Below, piece after piece: positions 27,927 through 36,785 of a DNA stretch of 51,939 nucleotides. The first letter of the stretch is position 1, and each line of letters starts with the position of its first letter. The notes under the pieces are model-generated. The model saw only the letters and a list, made by a program, of their open reading frames with translations. It did not search any database and was not told where the DNA came from. Where the stretch lies: NCBI GenBank assembly GCA_031263445.1, contig JAISFV010000057.1:1-51939 (forward strand), given 5' to 3'. This DNA comes from Synergistaceae bacterium (GTDB lineage: Bacteria; Synergistota; Synergistia; Synergistales; Synergistaceae). Both the position numbers and the translations under genes were made by a program.

Positions 27927-28334
27927 ATGGTCGGGATACTAATCGTCTCTCACAGCGAAGACGCGGCACGCGGCATCGCGCAGATCGCGCGCGGAATGTC
28001 CGCCGCGATCGGCGACGCCCCTATAGCCGGGGTGGGCGGCAATGACGAAGGCGGCCTCGGCGTCTCCGTGGCCAAGATCATGGAAGCCCTTGCTGACATG
28101 CTGCCCAAGTGCGACGGAATCTTGATACTGCCTGACCTCGGCAGCTCCGTGCTCTCGTCCAGAGGCGCAGTGGGCATGTTGTCAGACGAGGACGCCGCAA
28201 AGATCGTCATAGCGGACGCGCCAGTCCTCGAGGGCGCGATGCTCGCGGCGGTGGAGGCCAGCACGGGGGCAGATCTGCCGGCGGTCGCCCAAATTGCCAA
28301 AGAGGCAAAAAACCTGAAAAAAATCGATCACTAG
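27927..28334 (+). CDS. dhaM: PTS-type phosphoryl donor DhaM (EIIA-man domain only)
   Basis: 135-residue protein carrying just the EIIA-mannose-like domain with phospho-acceptor His9 (ILIVSHSED) and the block [15 protein letters not shown]. coli DhaM has HPr- and EI-like domains fused; this short form must receive phosphate from separate HPr and enzyme I, which are not in the window. It completes a PEP-dependent DhaKLM set. 73 nt separate it from glpK. Confidence 0.9.
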   Translation: MVGILIVSHSEDAARGIAQIARGMSAAIGDAPIAGVGGNDEGGLGVSVAKIMEALADMLPKCDGILILPDLGSSVLSSRGAVGMLSDEDAAKIVIADAPVLEGAMLAAVEASTGADLPAVAQIAKEAKNLKKIDH

Positions 28335-28407
28335 CGCAGGACATACGTTATTAGCGCGAACCATTCAAACTCTACAGCGACATATCATTGAAGGAGGCGT
28401 TTTTGAG

Positions 28408-29940
28408 GTGGCCGAGAAAAAATACGTAGTCGCCATTGACCAGGGCACGACGAGTTCCCGTTGTATGGTTTTTGACAAGAAGGGGCTTCCGGTTGTTTCC
28501 GACCAGATGGAGCACGCCCAGATATTCCCCAAGCCGGGCTGGGTGGAGCACGACGCGCTGGAGATATGGTCCAGGGTTCAGGATGTCGTAAGGAACGCGC
28601 TCAAAAAGGGCAACATCTCCACGGACGAGATCGCCAGCATCGGCATCACGAACCAGCGCGAGACGACGGTCGTCTGGGAAAAGGCCACGGGCAAGCCGAT
28701 ATATAACGCGATAGTGTGGCAGTGCACCCGCACCGAGGACTTCTGCAAAGAGTGGCAGAAAACCCCGGGATGGGAGCAGGACGGCGTGGGGCAGGGCAAG
28801 GTCAAGGATCACACAGGGCTTTTGATCAACCCCTACTTCTCAGGGACGAAGATAAAGTGGATACTGGACAACACGCCGGGTTCGAGGGAGAAGGCCGCCA
28901 AGGGCGAGCTCCTCTTCGGCAACATCGACACATGGCTGATATGGAACCTCACCGGCGGGCCGAACGGCGGCGTACACGTCACGGACGTCTCCAACGCCTC
29001 CAGGACGCTCCTGATGAACATAAAGACGCTCAAGTGGGACGAGGAGATGGCAAAGCTCCTCAACGTCCCCATCGCGATGCTGCCGCAGATAAAGCCGTCC
29101 AGCGCGGTCTACGGCAACACGATTCCAGGCGGGCCGTTCGGCGCGTCGATCCCGGTGGCGGGCGACCTCGGCGACCAGCAGGCGGCGCTCTTCGGCCAGG
29201 CATGCTACAACAAGGGCGACACCAAGAACACATACGGAACGGGCTGCTTCATGCTGATGAACATCGGCGAAACTCCCGTCCTGTCGAAGAACGGCCTTCT
29301 GACGACGGCCGGATACAGTCTGGAAGAGGGCAAGTGCATCTACGCTCTGGAGGGTTCCATCGCCATCACGGGCGCGGCCGTCCAGTGGCTGCGCGACAAC
29401 CTGAAGATCGTGGACGAGTCGCCTGACAGCGAATATTTCGCCAACAAAGTCGATGACAACGGCGGGGTCTACTTCGTGCCGGCGTTCTCCGGCCTCTATG
29501 CGCCGTATTGGGACATGAACGCGCGCGGCATCATCGCAGGGCTCACCCGCTACGTCCGCAAGGAGCACATCGTCCGCGCCACGCTGGAAAGCATCTGCTA
29601 CCAGACGCGTGACGTGGTCGAGGCCATGAACAAGGACTCTGGCGTTCCGCTTGCCGAACTCAAGGTCGACGGCGGCGCGGTCAAAAACAACCTGCTCATG
29701 CAGCTCCAGTCCAACATCCTGGGCGCCAAGGTCGTGCGTCCCGTCGTAAACGAGACGACGGCACTGGGCGCGGCTTACGCTGCGGGCCTCGCGGTCGGCT
29801 TCTGGAAGAACGTGGACGACCTCCGCGCGAACTGGGCGAAGGATCTGACCTTCTCTCCGGCGTGGTCCGACGAGAAAAAAGAGGGCGGCTACAAGGAGTG
29901 GAAGAAGGCCATAGAGAAATCCAAGGGGTGGGTTGACTAA
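28408..29940 (+). CDS. glpK: Glycerol kinase
   Basis: 510-residue FGGY-family kinase forming glycerol-3-phosphate. N-terminal [15 protein letters not shown], the acceptor-site segments [14 protein letters not shown] and [10 protein letters not shown], and the C-terminal nucleotide site [22 protein letters not shown] all fit GlpK. The start is GTG 28408, ten nt after AAGGAGG. Part of the glycerol run; its product feeds the flavoprotein trio downstream. No obvious terminator, but a strong hairpin lies at 30001-30033. Confidence 0.96.
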   Translation: MAEKKYVVAIDQGTTSSRCMVFDKKGLPVVSDQMEHAQIFPKPGWVEHDALEIWSRVQDVVRNALKKGNISTDEIASIGITNQRETTVVWEKATGKPIYNAIVWQCTRTEDFCKEWQKTPGWEQDGVGQGKVKDHTGLLINPYFSGTKIKWILDNTPGSREKAAKGELLFGNIDTWLIWNLTGGPNGGVHVTDVSNASRTLLMNIKTLKWDEEMAKLLNVPIAMLPQIKPSSAVYGNTIPGGPFGASIPVAGDLGDQQAALFGQACYNKGDTKNTYGTGCFMLMNIGETPVLSKNGLLTTAGYSLEEGKCIYALEGSIAITGAAVQWLRDNLKIVDESPDSEYFANKVDDNGGVYFVPAFSGLYAPYWDMNARGIIAGLTRYVRKEHIVRATLESICYQTRDVVEAMNKDSGVPLAELKVDGGAVKNNLLMQLQSNILGAKVVRPVVNETTALGAAYAAGLAVGFWKNVDDLRANWAKDLTFSPAWSDEKKEGGYKEWKKAIEKSKGWVD

Positions 29941-29942
29941 TA

Positions 29943-29971
29943 TCAGGCATCTGACAATAAATCAGCCTTTC
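29943..29971 (-). repeat. Partial copy (left end) of the intergenic repeat family
   Basis: On the minus strand: AAGGCTGATTTATTGTCAGA then TGCCTGATA. It directly follows the glpK stop. Confidence 0.5.
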
Positions 29972-30000
29972 CTTTAAGAAGTAAGGCTTGTCTGTCCCAG

Positions 30001-30033
30001 CCCGCGTCGGGGGAGTACGTTCCCCGGCGCGGG
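30001..30033 (+). other. GC-rich hairpin between glpK and the GlpA-like gene
   Basis: CCCGCGTCGGGG, a 9-nt loop, CCCCGGCGCGGG: a 12-bp stem with one mismatch. No U-run follows. It may be an RNA-processing or stability element, or a weak terminator inside the operon. Confidence 0.4.
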
Positions 30034-30069
30034 TCTGTGGGCGGCAGGGGGCTTGGGAGGAGGATATCC

Positions 30070-31566
30070 TTGCAGGGTCGCGTCAAGGAGAACGGCAATT
30101 TCGACGTAATCGTCATCGGCTGCGGGATAGTTGGCGCTACGATAGCGCGCGAGCTGTCCCGCTATACGCTTAAAGCAGCCGTTTTGGAGAAGGCTTCCGA
30201 CATCCCGTTCGGCGCCAGCCGCGCGAACAGCTCGATGATCCACGGCGGTTTCGACGACGAGCCAGGGAGCGCCAAGGCGAAATTCTGCCCGAAGGGCAAC
30301 AGGATGTATCACGCGCTCTACGAGGAGCTCGACTTCAAGCTCAGAAAATTCGGCTCATACGTGTGCGCCAAGGGCGAATCCGAGGAGCGTCACCTGAAGA
30401 AGCTGTACGAACAGGGCAAGGCGAACGGCACAATCGGCATGGAGATCGTTTCCGGGCAAAAGCTGCGCGAAAAGGAACCCCACACCGCGCCCGACATAAC
30501 CGCCGCGCTCTGGTGCGAGTCAGGGGCGATAGTGAACAACTTCGAGGCGACATTGGCCTTTATAGACAACGCCAGGCAAAACGGCGTCTCGCTCTACATG
30601 GAGACAGCCGTGGACGGCATACTGTCTGATGAATCGCGTTCGAGCGTTCGCGGCGTCTCGACAAACAGAGGGAACTTTTACGCGCCGGTGATAATAAACG
30701 CCTCAGGCGTCTACGCGGACGTAATTTCTCGCATGGCAGGGGACGACAGCTTCATCATCCACCCCACCAAGGGGGAATACTTTATCTTCGACCGCGTGGC
30801 GGGCGATCTGGTCACGTCCTTTCTCTTCTCATGCCCGTCGAAGCTGGGCAAGGGGATAACGGTGACGCACACGGCGGACGACAATCTCCTGATCGGCCCC
30901 ACGTCAGTCCAGCAGACCGACAGGGACAACAGGAACACCACCCCCGAGGGCCTGGACGATACCTTCGACGGGGCGAGGCGTCTCGTGCCGGGAATTCCTA
31001 GGAACATGGCCATAACGACATTTTCCGGGGTGCGCGCCAACAGCAATACGGGCGATTTTTACATAAAGGCCCTTGACCGGCCCAGGGGGTTCGTCAACGT
31101 GGCAGGGATCAAATCCCCTGGCTTCACGAGCGCTCCTGCGATTGCCTGGCACGTGACGGAGCTCATCAGGGAGAACCTCGGGGACGTCGTTAAATTTGAA
31201 AAAGACCCGGCCTTCGTGCCGGAGAGAAAACATATACCGCGCTTCGCCGACCTCGGGATGGAGGAGAGGCAGCGCCTCGCCTCGTCTGACCCCAAGTGGG
31301 GGCAGATCGTCTGCCGGTGCGAGAGTGTCACTGAGGCCCAGGTCGTGGAGGCTATACGCAGAGGGGCGCGCACCGTAGCCGCCGTAAAACTCTGGGTTCG
31401 CCCAGGGACAGGGCGGTGTCAGGGCGGCTTCTGCTCGCCCAGGGTCGTCGAAATACTGGCGAGGGAGCTTGGCGTGTCGCCGCTCGAAATTACGCGCCAC
31501 GGAGGAAAATCGCACATGCTGACCAGCAAGACAAAAGAACTGCTTTTGCCGGGGAAACCGCTATGA
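30070..31566 (+). CDS. GlpA-like FAD-dependent glycerol-3-phosphate dehydrogenase with C-terminal BFD [2Fe-2S] domain
   Basis: 498-residue DAO-family flavoprotein. The FAD-binding VIVIGCGIVGATIARELSRY is at the N-terminus, with GASRANSSMIHGG and the G3P-dehydrogenase block VRANSNTGDFYIKA. A BFD-like iron-sulfur domain follows with Cys415-x-Cys417 and Cys450-x4-Cys455. The order matches anaerobic GlpA and the related Bacillota flavoproteins found with glpK. The likely role is oxidation of glycerol-3-phosphate to dihydroxyacetone phosphate. The start is TTG 30070 (GGAGGAGG 5 nt upstream). It overlaps the next flavoprotein by 4 nt (ATGA). Confidence 0.85.
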   Translation: MQGRVKENGNFDVIVIGCGIVGATIARELSRYTLKAAVLEKASDIPFGASRANSSMIHGGFDDEPGSAKAKFCPKGNRMYHALYEELDFKLRKFGSYVCAKGESEERHLKKLYEQGKANGTIGMEIVSGQKLREKEPHTAPDITAALWCESGAIVNNFEATLAFIDNARQNGVSLYMETAVDGILSDESRSSVRGVSTNRGNFYAPVIINASGVYADVISRMAGDDSFIIHPTKGEYFIFDRVAGDLVTSFLFSCPSKLGKGITVTHTADDNLLIGPTSVQQTDRDNRNTTPEGLDDTFDGARRLVPGIPRNMAITTFSGVRANSNTGDFYIKALDRPRGFVNVAGIKSPGFTSAPAIAWHVTELIRENLGDVVKFEKDPAFVPERKHIPRFADLGMEERQRLASSDPKWGQIVCRCESVTEAQVVEAIRRGARTVAAVKLWVRPGTGRCQGGFCSPRVVEILARELGVSPLEITRHGGKSHMLTSKTKELLLPGKPL

Positions 31567-32855
31567 GCGACATATCCGGCGTTCGCGAAATAGACGTAGC
31601 GGTGATAGGAGGAGGGCCGGCCGGAATCGCGGCCGCCGCGGCCGCCCGCAAGGAAGGCGCGGAACGGGTCGTCGTCTTCGAGCGCGACTGGGAAGCGGGG
31701 GGGATACTCCAGCAGTGCATCCACCCGGGCTTCGGGCTGCACATGTTCGGGGAGGAGCTTACAGGCCCGGAGTACATGGACAGATACCTCAAACAGGCAA
31801 AAGACGCGGGCGTAGAGTTCGCGCTCAACACCATGGTCTTCCAGATGGATCCGCCTGTTGAGGCGGACGGCAGGCGCGCCGCCTCGTTCTGGGTGATGAA
31901 CCCGCAGACCGGCATTGAACACGTGCGCGCAAAAGCCGTTGTTTTGGCCATGGGGTGCCGCGAGCGCCCCGCAGGCGCACTCGGCCTGGCCGGCAGCAGA
32001 CCAGCCGGCGTTTACACGGCCGGCACGGCACAGCGCTTCGTCAACATGGAAGGATACATGCCGGGCAAGAAGGTAGTCATCATGGGCACCGGCGACATCG
32101 GCCTCATAATGGCGCGGCGCATGGTGCTGGAGGGGGCGGAGGTCGTAGCCGTTTTCGAGATCATGCCATGGGTGTCCGGCCTCAGGAGGAACATCGCCCA
32201 GTGCCTCGACGACTTCGGCATACCGTACTACCTCGAACACAGCGTCTGCGAGCTGCACGGGAAGGACAGGCTAGAGGGAATCTCCGTGGCCGAGATCGGC
32301 AAGGACAGGAAGCCCATAGACGGGACGCTCCGCTTCATCGGATGCGACACCCTCCTTCTGGCCGTCGGGCTGATCCCGGAGAACGAGCTGTCACGCATGG
32401 CGGGGATCGAGCTTGACCCGTCGACGAACGGCCCCGTTGTGAACGAGCTGCTCCAGACGAGCGCCGAGTGCGTGTTCGCGGCCGGCAACGTCGTGGTCGT
32501 ATACGACCTGGTAGATTTCGTGAGCGAGGCAGGAGAGAGGGCGGGCAGCAGCGCAGCGCTCTACGCGCTGGGAAAGCTCGACACGGGCCGAAGGGAGTTC
32601 GCCATAGAGACGACGCCCAACATCAGGGTTGTCTCTCCCCAGAAGCTGTGCGGGGAGCGGGACACTACGGTTTTCCTCCGCGTCGCGGAGCCCGTGGAGG
32701 GACGCTGCAAGCTCTGGGCGGAGCCAGGGATATTCAGCCAGACGCTCCGCTACGCCAGGCCAGGCGAGATGAACGAGGTCAAGATCAGCGCCCAAAAGCT
32801 GCGCGAACTGCCCGGGGACGTCAAGAGCGTAAAAATAGGGCTGGAAGCCTTTTAA
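31563..32855 (+). CDS. NAD(P)/FAD-dependent oxidoreductase, second subunit of the glycerol-3-phosphate dehydrogenase trio
   Basis: 430-residue pyridine-nucleotide disulfide-type flavoprotein. Two dinucleotide-binding sites are visible: DVAVIGGGPAGIAAAAAARK for FAD and KVVIMGTGDIGLIMARRMVL for NAD(P). MGCRERPAGAL and CVFAAGNVVVVYDLVDFVSEAG follow. In Bacillota this family stands between the GlpA-like protein and a DUF1667 protein, exactly as here, and is thought to pass electrons from the dehydrogenase. The start ATG overlaps the upstream stop. Confidence 0.85.
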   Translation: MSDISGVREIDVAVIGGGPAGIAAAAAARKEGAERVVVFERDWEAGGILQQCIHPGFGLHMFGEELTGPEYMDRYLKQAKDAGVEFALNTMVFQMDPPVEADGRRAASFWVMNPQTGIEHVRAKAVVLAMGCRERPAGALGLAGSRPAGVYTAGTAQRFVNMEGYMPGKKVVIMGTGDIGLIMARRMVLEGAEVVAVFEIMPWVSGLRRNIAQCLDDFGIPYYLEHSVCELHGKDRLEGISVAEIGKDRKPIDGTLRFIGCDTLLLAVGLIPENELSRMAGIELDPSTNGPVVNELLQTSAECVFAAGNVVVVYDLVDFVSEAGERAGSSAALYALGKLDTGRREFAIETTPNIRVVSPQKLCGERDTTVFLRVAEPVEGRCKLWAEPGIFSQTLRYARPGEMNEVKISAQKLRELPGDVKSVKIGLEAF

Positions 32856-32865
32856 GGAAGGGCTG

Positions 32866-33243
32866 ATGAGTTTGAGCGAGGAGACGAAAAAATTTCTGTG
32901 CGTTTCTTGCCCGGTGGGGTGCCTGTTGAAGGTCACGGTCCAGGGCAAGGAGGTCTTGAGCGTCGCTGACAACGGCTGCCCCTTGGGCGTGAAGTACGCC
33001 CAGAACGAGGTGGTGAACCCGGTCCGTACCTTCACCTCGACCGTGAGGGCCGTCGGCGCTTCTCTTCCTGTCTGCCCCGTCCGCAGCAGGACGCCGCTGC
33101 CGCTCTCGAAGGTCGGCGACGTGACGAGGGAATTGGCCATGACGGAGGCCGCCGCGCCGATTTCTATCGGCCAGGTCATCATAAAAGACGTCTGCGGCAC
33201 GGGGACAGATATCATTGCCAGCAGGTCGCTTGGCAAGCGTTGA
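32866..33243 (+). CDS. DUF1667 protein, small iron-sulfur partner of the flavoprotein trio
   Basis: 125 residues. A cysteine cluster near the N-terminus (Cys12, Cys15, Cys19 in CVSCPVGC and Cys38 in NGCPLG) could bind an iron-sulfur cluster. The rest is beta-rich (VVNPVRTFTSTVRAVGA). DUF1667 proteins occur with GlpA-like and FAD/NAD flavoproteins and are presumed electron-transfer subunits, replacing GlpC. The start is ATG 32866 after AAGGAAGG. The 3' end contains the eutS promoter. Confidence 0.85.
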   Translation: MSLSEETKKFLCVSCPVGCLLKVTVQGKEVLSVADNGCPLGVKYAQNEVVNPVRTFTSTVRAVGASLPVCPVRSRTPLPLSKVGDVTRELAMTEAAAPISIGQVIIKDVCGTGTDIIASRSLGKR

Positions 33244-33258
33244 CTTTGTCGCTATAAT
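33230..33258 (+). promoter_or_regulatory. Sigma-70 promoter of eutS
   Basis: TTGGCA (33230-33235), a 17-nt spacer and TATAAT (33253-33258): five and six matches with ideal spacing. It lies across the end of the DUF1667 gene and predicts a start near 33265, 33 nt before the eutS ATG. Confidence 0.75.
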
Positions 33259-33297
33259 TTTAACGCTTCCATTCTGCAGCTTTAAGGAGAAAGTCCT

Positions 33298-33648
33298 ATG
33301 GCTTACGAGTCCGGAGAAAAGACCAGGATAATTCAGGAGTTCGTACCGGGGAGACAGGTCACCATCGCCCACATCATCGCAAACCCGAACAGGGACATCT
33401 GTGAGCGGATCGGAGTGGACAACAAGGGCGCTATCGGCATAATGACAATAACCCCCGGGGAAGGCTCGATCATCGCGGCGGACGCTGCGTCAAAATCCGC
33501 CAACGTCAGGATAGAGTTCGTGGACCGCTTTACCGGCGGGCTGGTCTTCAGCGGGGAGGTCGCGGCCGTAGAGTCCGCCCTCATGAACGCGATGCGCGCG
33601 CTGTCGGATATTTTGGGGTTCGATTCTGCACCCGTCACCAGAAGCTAG
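33298..33648 (+). CDS. eutS: Microcompartment shell protein EutS
   Basis: 116-residue BMC-domain protein of the EutS/PduU permuted type: RIIQEFVPGRQVTIAHIIANP, GAIGIMTITPGEGSIIAADAA, FVDRFTGGLVFSGEVAAVESAL. It forms hexameric facets of ethanolamine- or diol-type microcompartment shells. The length is the family norm. ATG start with AAGGAGA upstream and its own promoter. No other shell protein (EutM/N/L/K) or enzyme of ethanolamine or propanediol use is in the window, so the rest of the compartment must be elsewhere or absent. Confidence 0.92.
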   Translation: MAYESGEKTRIIQEFVPGRQVTIAHIIANPNRDICERIGVDNKGAIGIMTITPGEGSIIAADAASKSANVRIEFVDRFTGGLVFSGEVAAVESALMNAMRALSDILGFDSAPVTRS

Positions 33649-33688
33649 AAGGACGGATGGCGGGTCAGGGCACATCAGGCAGACAAGA

Positions 33689-33795
33689 GGCTGATTTATT
33701 GTCAGGCGCCTAAAGGGTAAAGACTTAAACCATTACTCTGCCTGTGTCGCAAAACAGCAAAATGCCGTCTTGGTGAATTAATCAGCGTTTTCTCA
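33689..33795 (+). repeat. Intergenic repeat family, copy 4
   Basis: Left end GGCTGATTTATTGTCAGGCG, then CCTAAAGGGTAAAGACTTAA, internal AAACAGCAAAATGCCGT, right end GAATTAATCAGCGTTTTCTC. The GCTGATT/AATCAGC inverted ends are intact. It lies between eutS and eutJ. Confidence 0.8.
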
Positions 33796-33859
33796 GCCAT
33801 AGCGTAACCCGCGCACAAAAACGCCCAGACGGCGTAGCGGGGTATGCATGGCTGTTTTT
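33794..33859 (+). terminator. Long hairpin with T-run between eutS and eutJ
   Basis: An imperfect 18-bp outer stem (CAGCCATAGCGTAACCCGC against GCGGGGTATGCATGGCTG, 33794-33812 and 33837-33854) encloses an inner 5-bp stem (ACGCC/GGCGT) and is followed by TTTTTG. It could end the eutS message. Confidence 0.5.
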
Positions 33860-33922
33860 GCGATATCAGATCAGGGGCGTCAAAAGCACTGCTCAATAAA
33901 ACAAAGGAGACGGTAGGGGCCT

Positions 33923-34834
33923 ATGGAGGACGTTACTAAGACAAACACGGACTTGCCGTATGACATCGGTACGGTGGAGAGGCTACTGGCACCGCTGGAA
34001 AAATCCTTGAACACCAGCGGACCCGTTTCGGACTGGAAGAAGCTGTACCTAGGCTTCGACCTCGGGACGACCAACACGGTGTTAGTTGCGCTCAACGAAG
34101 ACGGAGAGCCGGTGGGCGCTGAGATGGAATCTTCCGGCTCGTCCGTGAAGGACGGCGTCGTTGTCGATTACCTGGCCGCGATAAACGCCATGAGGAAGTG
34201 CCTCGACCGCCTCCGCCGCAGGGCGGGGCGAGAGCTCGCAGGCATCGGCGCGGCGGCCTACCCGCCAGGGATCTCGGAGCGCACAGCCCGCGTCTGCGCG
34301 AACGTAGTGGAGTCGCTGGGCTTCACCTGCGAGGGGCTGTACGAGGAGCCGACGGCGGCCTCGGACGCGCTCTCGATGCTCGACGGGGCCATAGTGGACA
34401 TAGGCGGCGGGACGACGGGCATCTCCATACTGGAGCGCGGCGATGTCGTTTACTCTGCCGACGAACCGACCGGCGGCACTCACATGACGCTGGTGCTGGC
34501 AGGCGCGCAAGGGATAGACTTTGACGACGCTGAGAAGATGAAGCGCGACATCGCTCGTCATCCTGAGCTGGTGCCGATGCTGCGACCGACGCTTGAAAAG
34601 ATGGCGACCATCGTGAAGAACCACCTCAAGGAGAGCGGATATTACGGAAAAGTCCCGATACTGACCGTCGGCGGGGGGGCGGCGCTCCCGGGCGCCGAGG
34701 AAATTCTCTCCTCCACGGTCGGCCTGCCGGTGCATATATGCCCGCACCCGCTCATGGTGACGCCGGCAGGGATAGCGGCCCGCCTCTGGAGGGAGAAAAG
34801 GGCTAGGGGTGACCAAACGCCGACGGGCGCTTAG
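33923..34834 (+). CDS. eutJ: EutJ, Hsp70-like ethanolamine-utilisation chaperone-family protein
   Basis: 303 residues with the actin/Hsp70 ATPase fold: phosphate-1 GFDLGTTNTVLVAL, then VKDGVVVDYLAAI, YEEPTAASDAL and phosphate-2 VDIGGGTTGISIL. EPTGGTHMTLVLAGA and LTVGGGAALPG follow. The pattern closely follows E. coli EutJ (278 aa), with about 25 extra N-terminal residues. Its molecular role is unproven even in E. coli. ATG start after AAAGGAGA. It is separated from eutS by repeat copy 4 and a hairpin, so co-transcription is doubtful. Convergent with cstA. Confidence 0.88.
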   Translation: MEDVTKTNTDLPYDIGTVERLLAPLEKSLNTSGPVSDWKKLYLGFDLGTTNTVLVALNEDGEPVGAEMESSGSSVKDGVVVDYLAAINAMRKCLDRLRRRAGRELAGIGAAAYPPGISERTARVCANVVESLGFTCEGLYEEPTAASDALSMLDGAIVDIGGGTTGISILERGDVVYSADEPTGGTHMTLVLAGAQGIDFDDAEKMKRDIARHPELVPMLRPTLEKMATIVKNHLKESGYYGKVPILTVGGGAALPGAEEILSSTVGLPVHICPHPLMVTPAGIAARLWREKRARGDQTPTGA

Positions 34835-34858
34835 TCAAAACCCGCAGTGCCGTGGAAT

Positions 34859-34895
34859 GCGAGCGGGCCAGGGAGCAGATCCCAGGCCCGCTCGC
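34859..34895 (+). terminator. Terminator between eutJ and cstA
   Basis: 11-bp perfect stem GCGAGCGGGCC / GGCCCGCTCGC, extended inward by GGGA/TCCC, followed by GTTGCGTTTATCTTT. It lies 24 nt after the eutJ stop and could serve both convergent genes. Confidence 0.75.
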
Positions 34896-34908
34896 GTTGC
34901 GTTTATCT

Positions 34909-36390
34909 TTACATGACGGGCGCCGCTTCGAGAGGCACCTTGCTCTGATGCAGCCTCATTCCCTGGCGGTAGACGAGGAACGCATATACGAGCGCGAATA
35001 CTATGCCCAGCACGTAAGCCCAGTTCATAGGCAGGTTGAGGCCTATCGGCGCGTTGCAGATGAAGGTGAACGTGATGAAAGCGTACCACATCCCCGGCAA
35101 GAGCGGCATAAGGAAGGCCACCCTATGCCCCTTGCCCAAGAGGTAGATCGTTATGATGCCGAAGGCGAAGATCGAGATAGTCTGGTTGCTCCAAGCGAAA
35201 TACCTCCACAGCGTGTTGAAGCCCCCTGGGGATACCTTAGCCCATACGAGTATGCCCGCAACGAGCGCGAACATTATGGACGATATGGAAACCCTGTTTT
35301 TCGCAGGTTTCTGATCGATGCGCAGGTACTCCGCGACCATTAGCCGCAGGGAGCGCAGCGCCGTGTCGCCTGACGTGATGGGCAGCACTATGACCCCCAG
35401 GATCGCTATCATCCCGCCCACGTTGCCCAGCATATCCCTGGCCACGATGCCTATGACCGCCGCCGGGCTTCTGAACAGCATTTCAGCGCTCGTGATGCCC
35501 TTCGATACTGCTCCCATCGCTGCGGCCGCCCATATCATCGCTATGAAGCCCTCAAGGATCATCATGTTGTAGAACGTGGTGCGCCCCTGCTTTTCGCTCG
35601 TCATATTGCGCGCGATAATGGCCGTCTGGGTGGAGTGGAAGCCGGAGACAATGCCGCACGCCACCGTGATGAAGAACATCGGGATGAGGCTCTGCCCGTA
35701 TGGGTGCGCCAGCCTCAACGTCTCGGCAGTCAGGTTCGTCAACTGGTATCCCCTTGCGAATATGCCGATGAAGATCCCTGCGGCCGAAAAGAGCAGGATG
35801 GCGCCGAACACGGGGTAAATCCTGCCTATCAGTTTGTCTATGGGAAACAGCGTCGCGCACAGGTAATAGACGAAGATCACGAGATAGATAACCCACGTCG
35901 AGACCTCGTTCGCGGCGCCTGAGAAACCGAACACCTGCGTCGCGGCTATGTCTCCGGGCGTGTAGATGAACACCGCCCCAACCAGGAGCATGAGAAAGCA
36001 CACGAACACGTTATACAGATTGAATACGGCGTTGCCCGTGTACTTTTTGATGAGTTCGGGCATCTGCATCCCGTCGTTGCGGATGGACAGCATCCCGGAG
36101 AAATAGTCATGCATCGCGCCGCCGAGGACGTTGCCGATCGGTATGAGTATGAACGCTATCGGCCCGAACAGGATGCCCTGAATCGGCCCGAGTATGGGGC
36201 CTGTCCCCGCGATGTTCAGCAGGTTTATGAGGCTGTTCTTCCACGTCTTCATGGGGACGAAGTCGACGCCGTCCGTCTTGGTGAACGCCGGTGCCTTCCT
36301 GTCGTCCGGCTTCATGACCTTTTCGCACAGCGTTCCGTACAGCGCGCTGCCTACTATGAGCAACGCCAAACCGATAACGAATGTAGCCAT
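34909..36390 (-). CDS. Carbon starvation protein CstA family transporter
   Basis: 493-residue inner-membrane protein with about 12-14 hydrophobic segments. Family blocks: the N-terminal VPMKTWKNSLINLLNIAGTGPILGPIQGILFG, the conserved GGAMHDYFSGMLS, and FHSTQTAIIARNMTSEKQGR. CstA and its relatives take up peptides or pyruvate under carbon limitation; the substrate here is unknown. It is shorter than E. coli CstA (701 aa) and of the compact type. ATG start with GAGGAG at 9 nt. A single-gene unit by spacing. Confidence 0.9.
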   Translation of the reverse strand: MATFVIGLALLIVGSALYGTLCEKVMKPDDRKAPAFTKTDGVDFVPMKTWKNSLINLLNIAGTGPILGPIQGILFGPIAFILIPIGNVLGGAMHDYFSGMLSIRNDGMQMPELIKKYTGNAVFNLYNVFVCFLMLLVGAVFIYTPGDIAATQVFGFSGAANEVSTWVIYLVIFVYYLCATLFPIDKLIGRIYPVFGAILLFSAAGIFIGIFARGYQLTNLTAETLRLAHPYGQSLIPMFFITVACGIVSGFHSTQTAIIARNMTSEKQGRTTFYNMMILEGFIAMIWAAAAMGAVSKGITSAEMLFRSPAAVIGIVARDMLGNVGGMIAILGVIVLPITSGDTALRSLRLMVAEYLRIDQKPAKNRVSISSIMFALVAGILVWAKVSPGGFNTLWRYFAWSNQTISIFAFGIITIYLLGKGHRVAFLMPLLPGMWYAFITFTFICNAPIGLNLPMNWAYVLGIVFALVYAFLVYRQGMRLHQSKVPLEAAPVM

Positions 36391-36470
36391 GTCATAGCTC
36401 TCCTCTCAGTCATAAAATAAGCCAAGCGCCTCTGACGCGCCTGCCGGCTTGCGTCAGCATTTCTTAAAAA

Positions 36471-36565
36471 AAGCAGATTTATCGTTAGGTGCCTAAAGGG
36501 TGAAGATTTGCAAACAAGAAAACATCACTTGGCGTTTACGCGAATTAATCATCGTTTCCTTGAGT
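36471..36565 (+). repeat. Intergenic repeat family, copy 5, in a 395-bp gap
   Basis: Left end GCAGATTTATCGTTAGGTGC, then CTAAAGGGTGAAGATTT. The middle is altered, the left arm of the internal hairpin is lost (only GGCGTTTACG remains), and the right end is GCGAATTAATCATCG. The rest of the gap (36391-36470 and 36566-36785) has a TGACGC/GCGTCA inverted repeat at 36433-36456 and no convincing ORF. Confidence 0.7.
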
Positions 36566-36785
36566 ATCAGCAAAAATTTCAGCGTGAACGCCCCAAACAG
36601 CGCAAGTGAAACGAAAATTCCTTCAAAAACACGCGCAGGACGCCCCCATCATCCACCCCCCCTGTTTTCGATTGAAATGCAATACAGACAATTTGATTCT
36701 GAAGTATAGTAACCATATTGTCAAGACCAGCACGGGAAGGCGCAGCCAGGGGGGCCGCCTGTGGCGACGGCTTCTCCCTGGGTGT

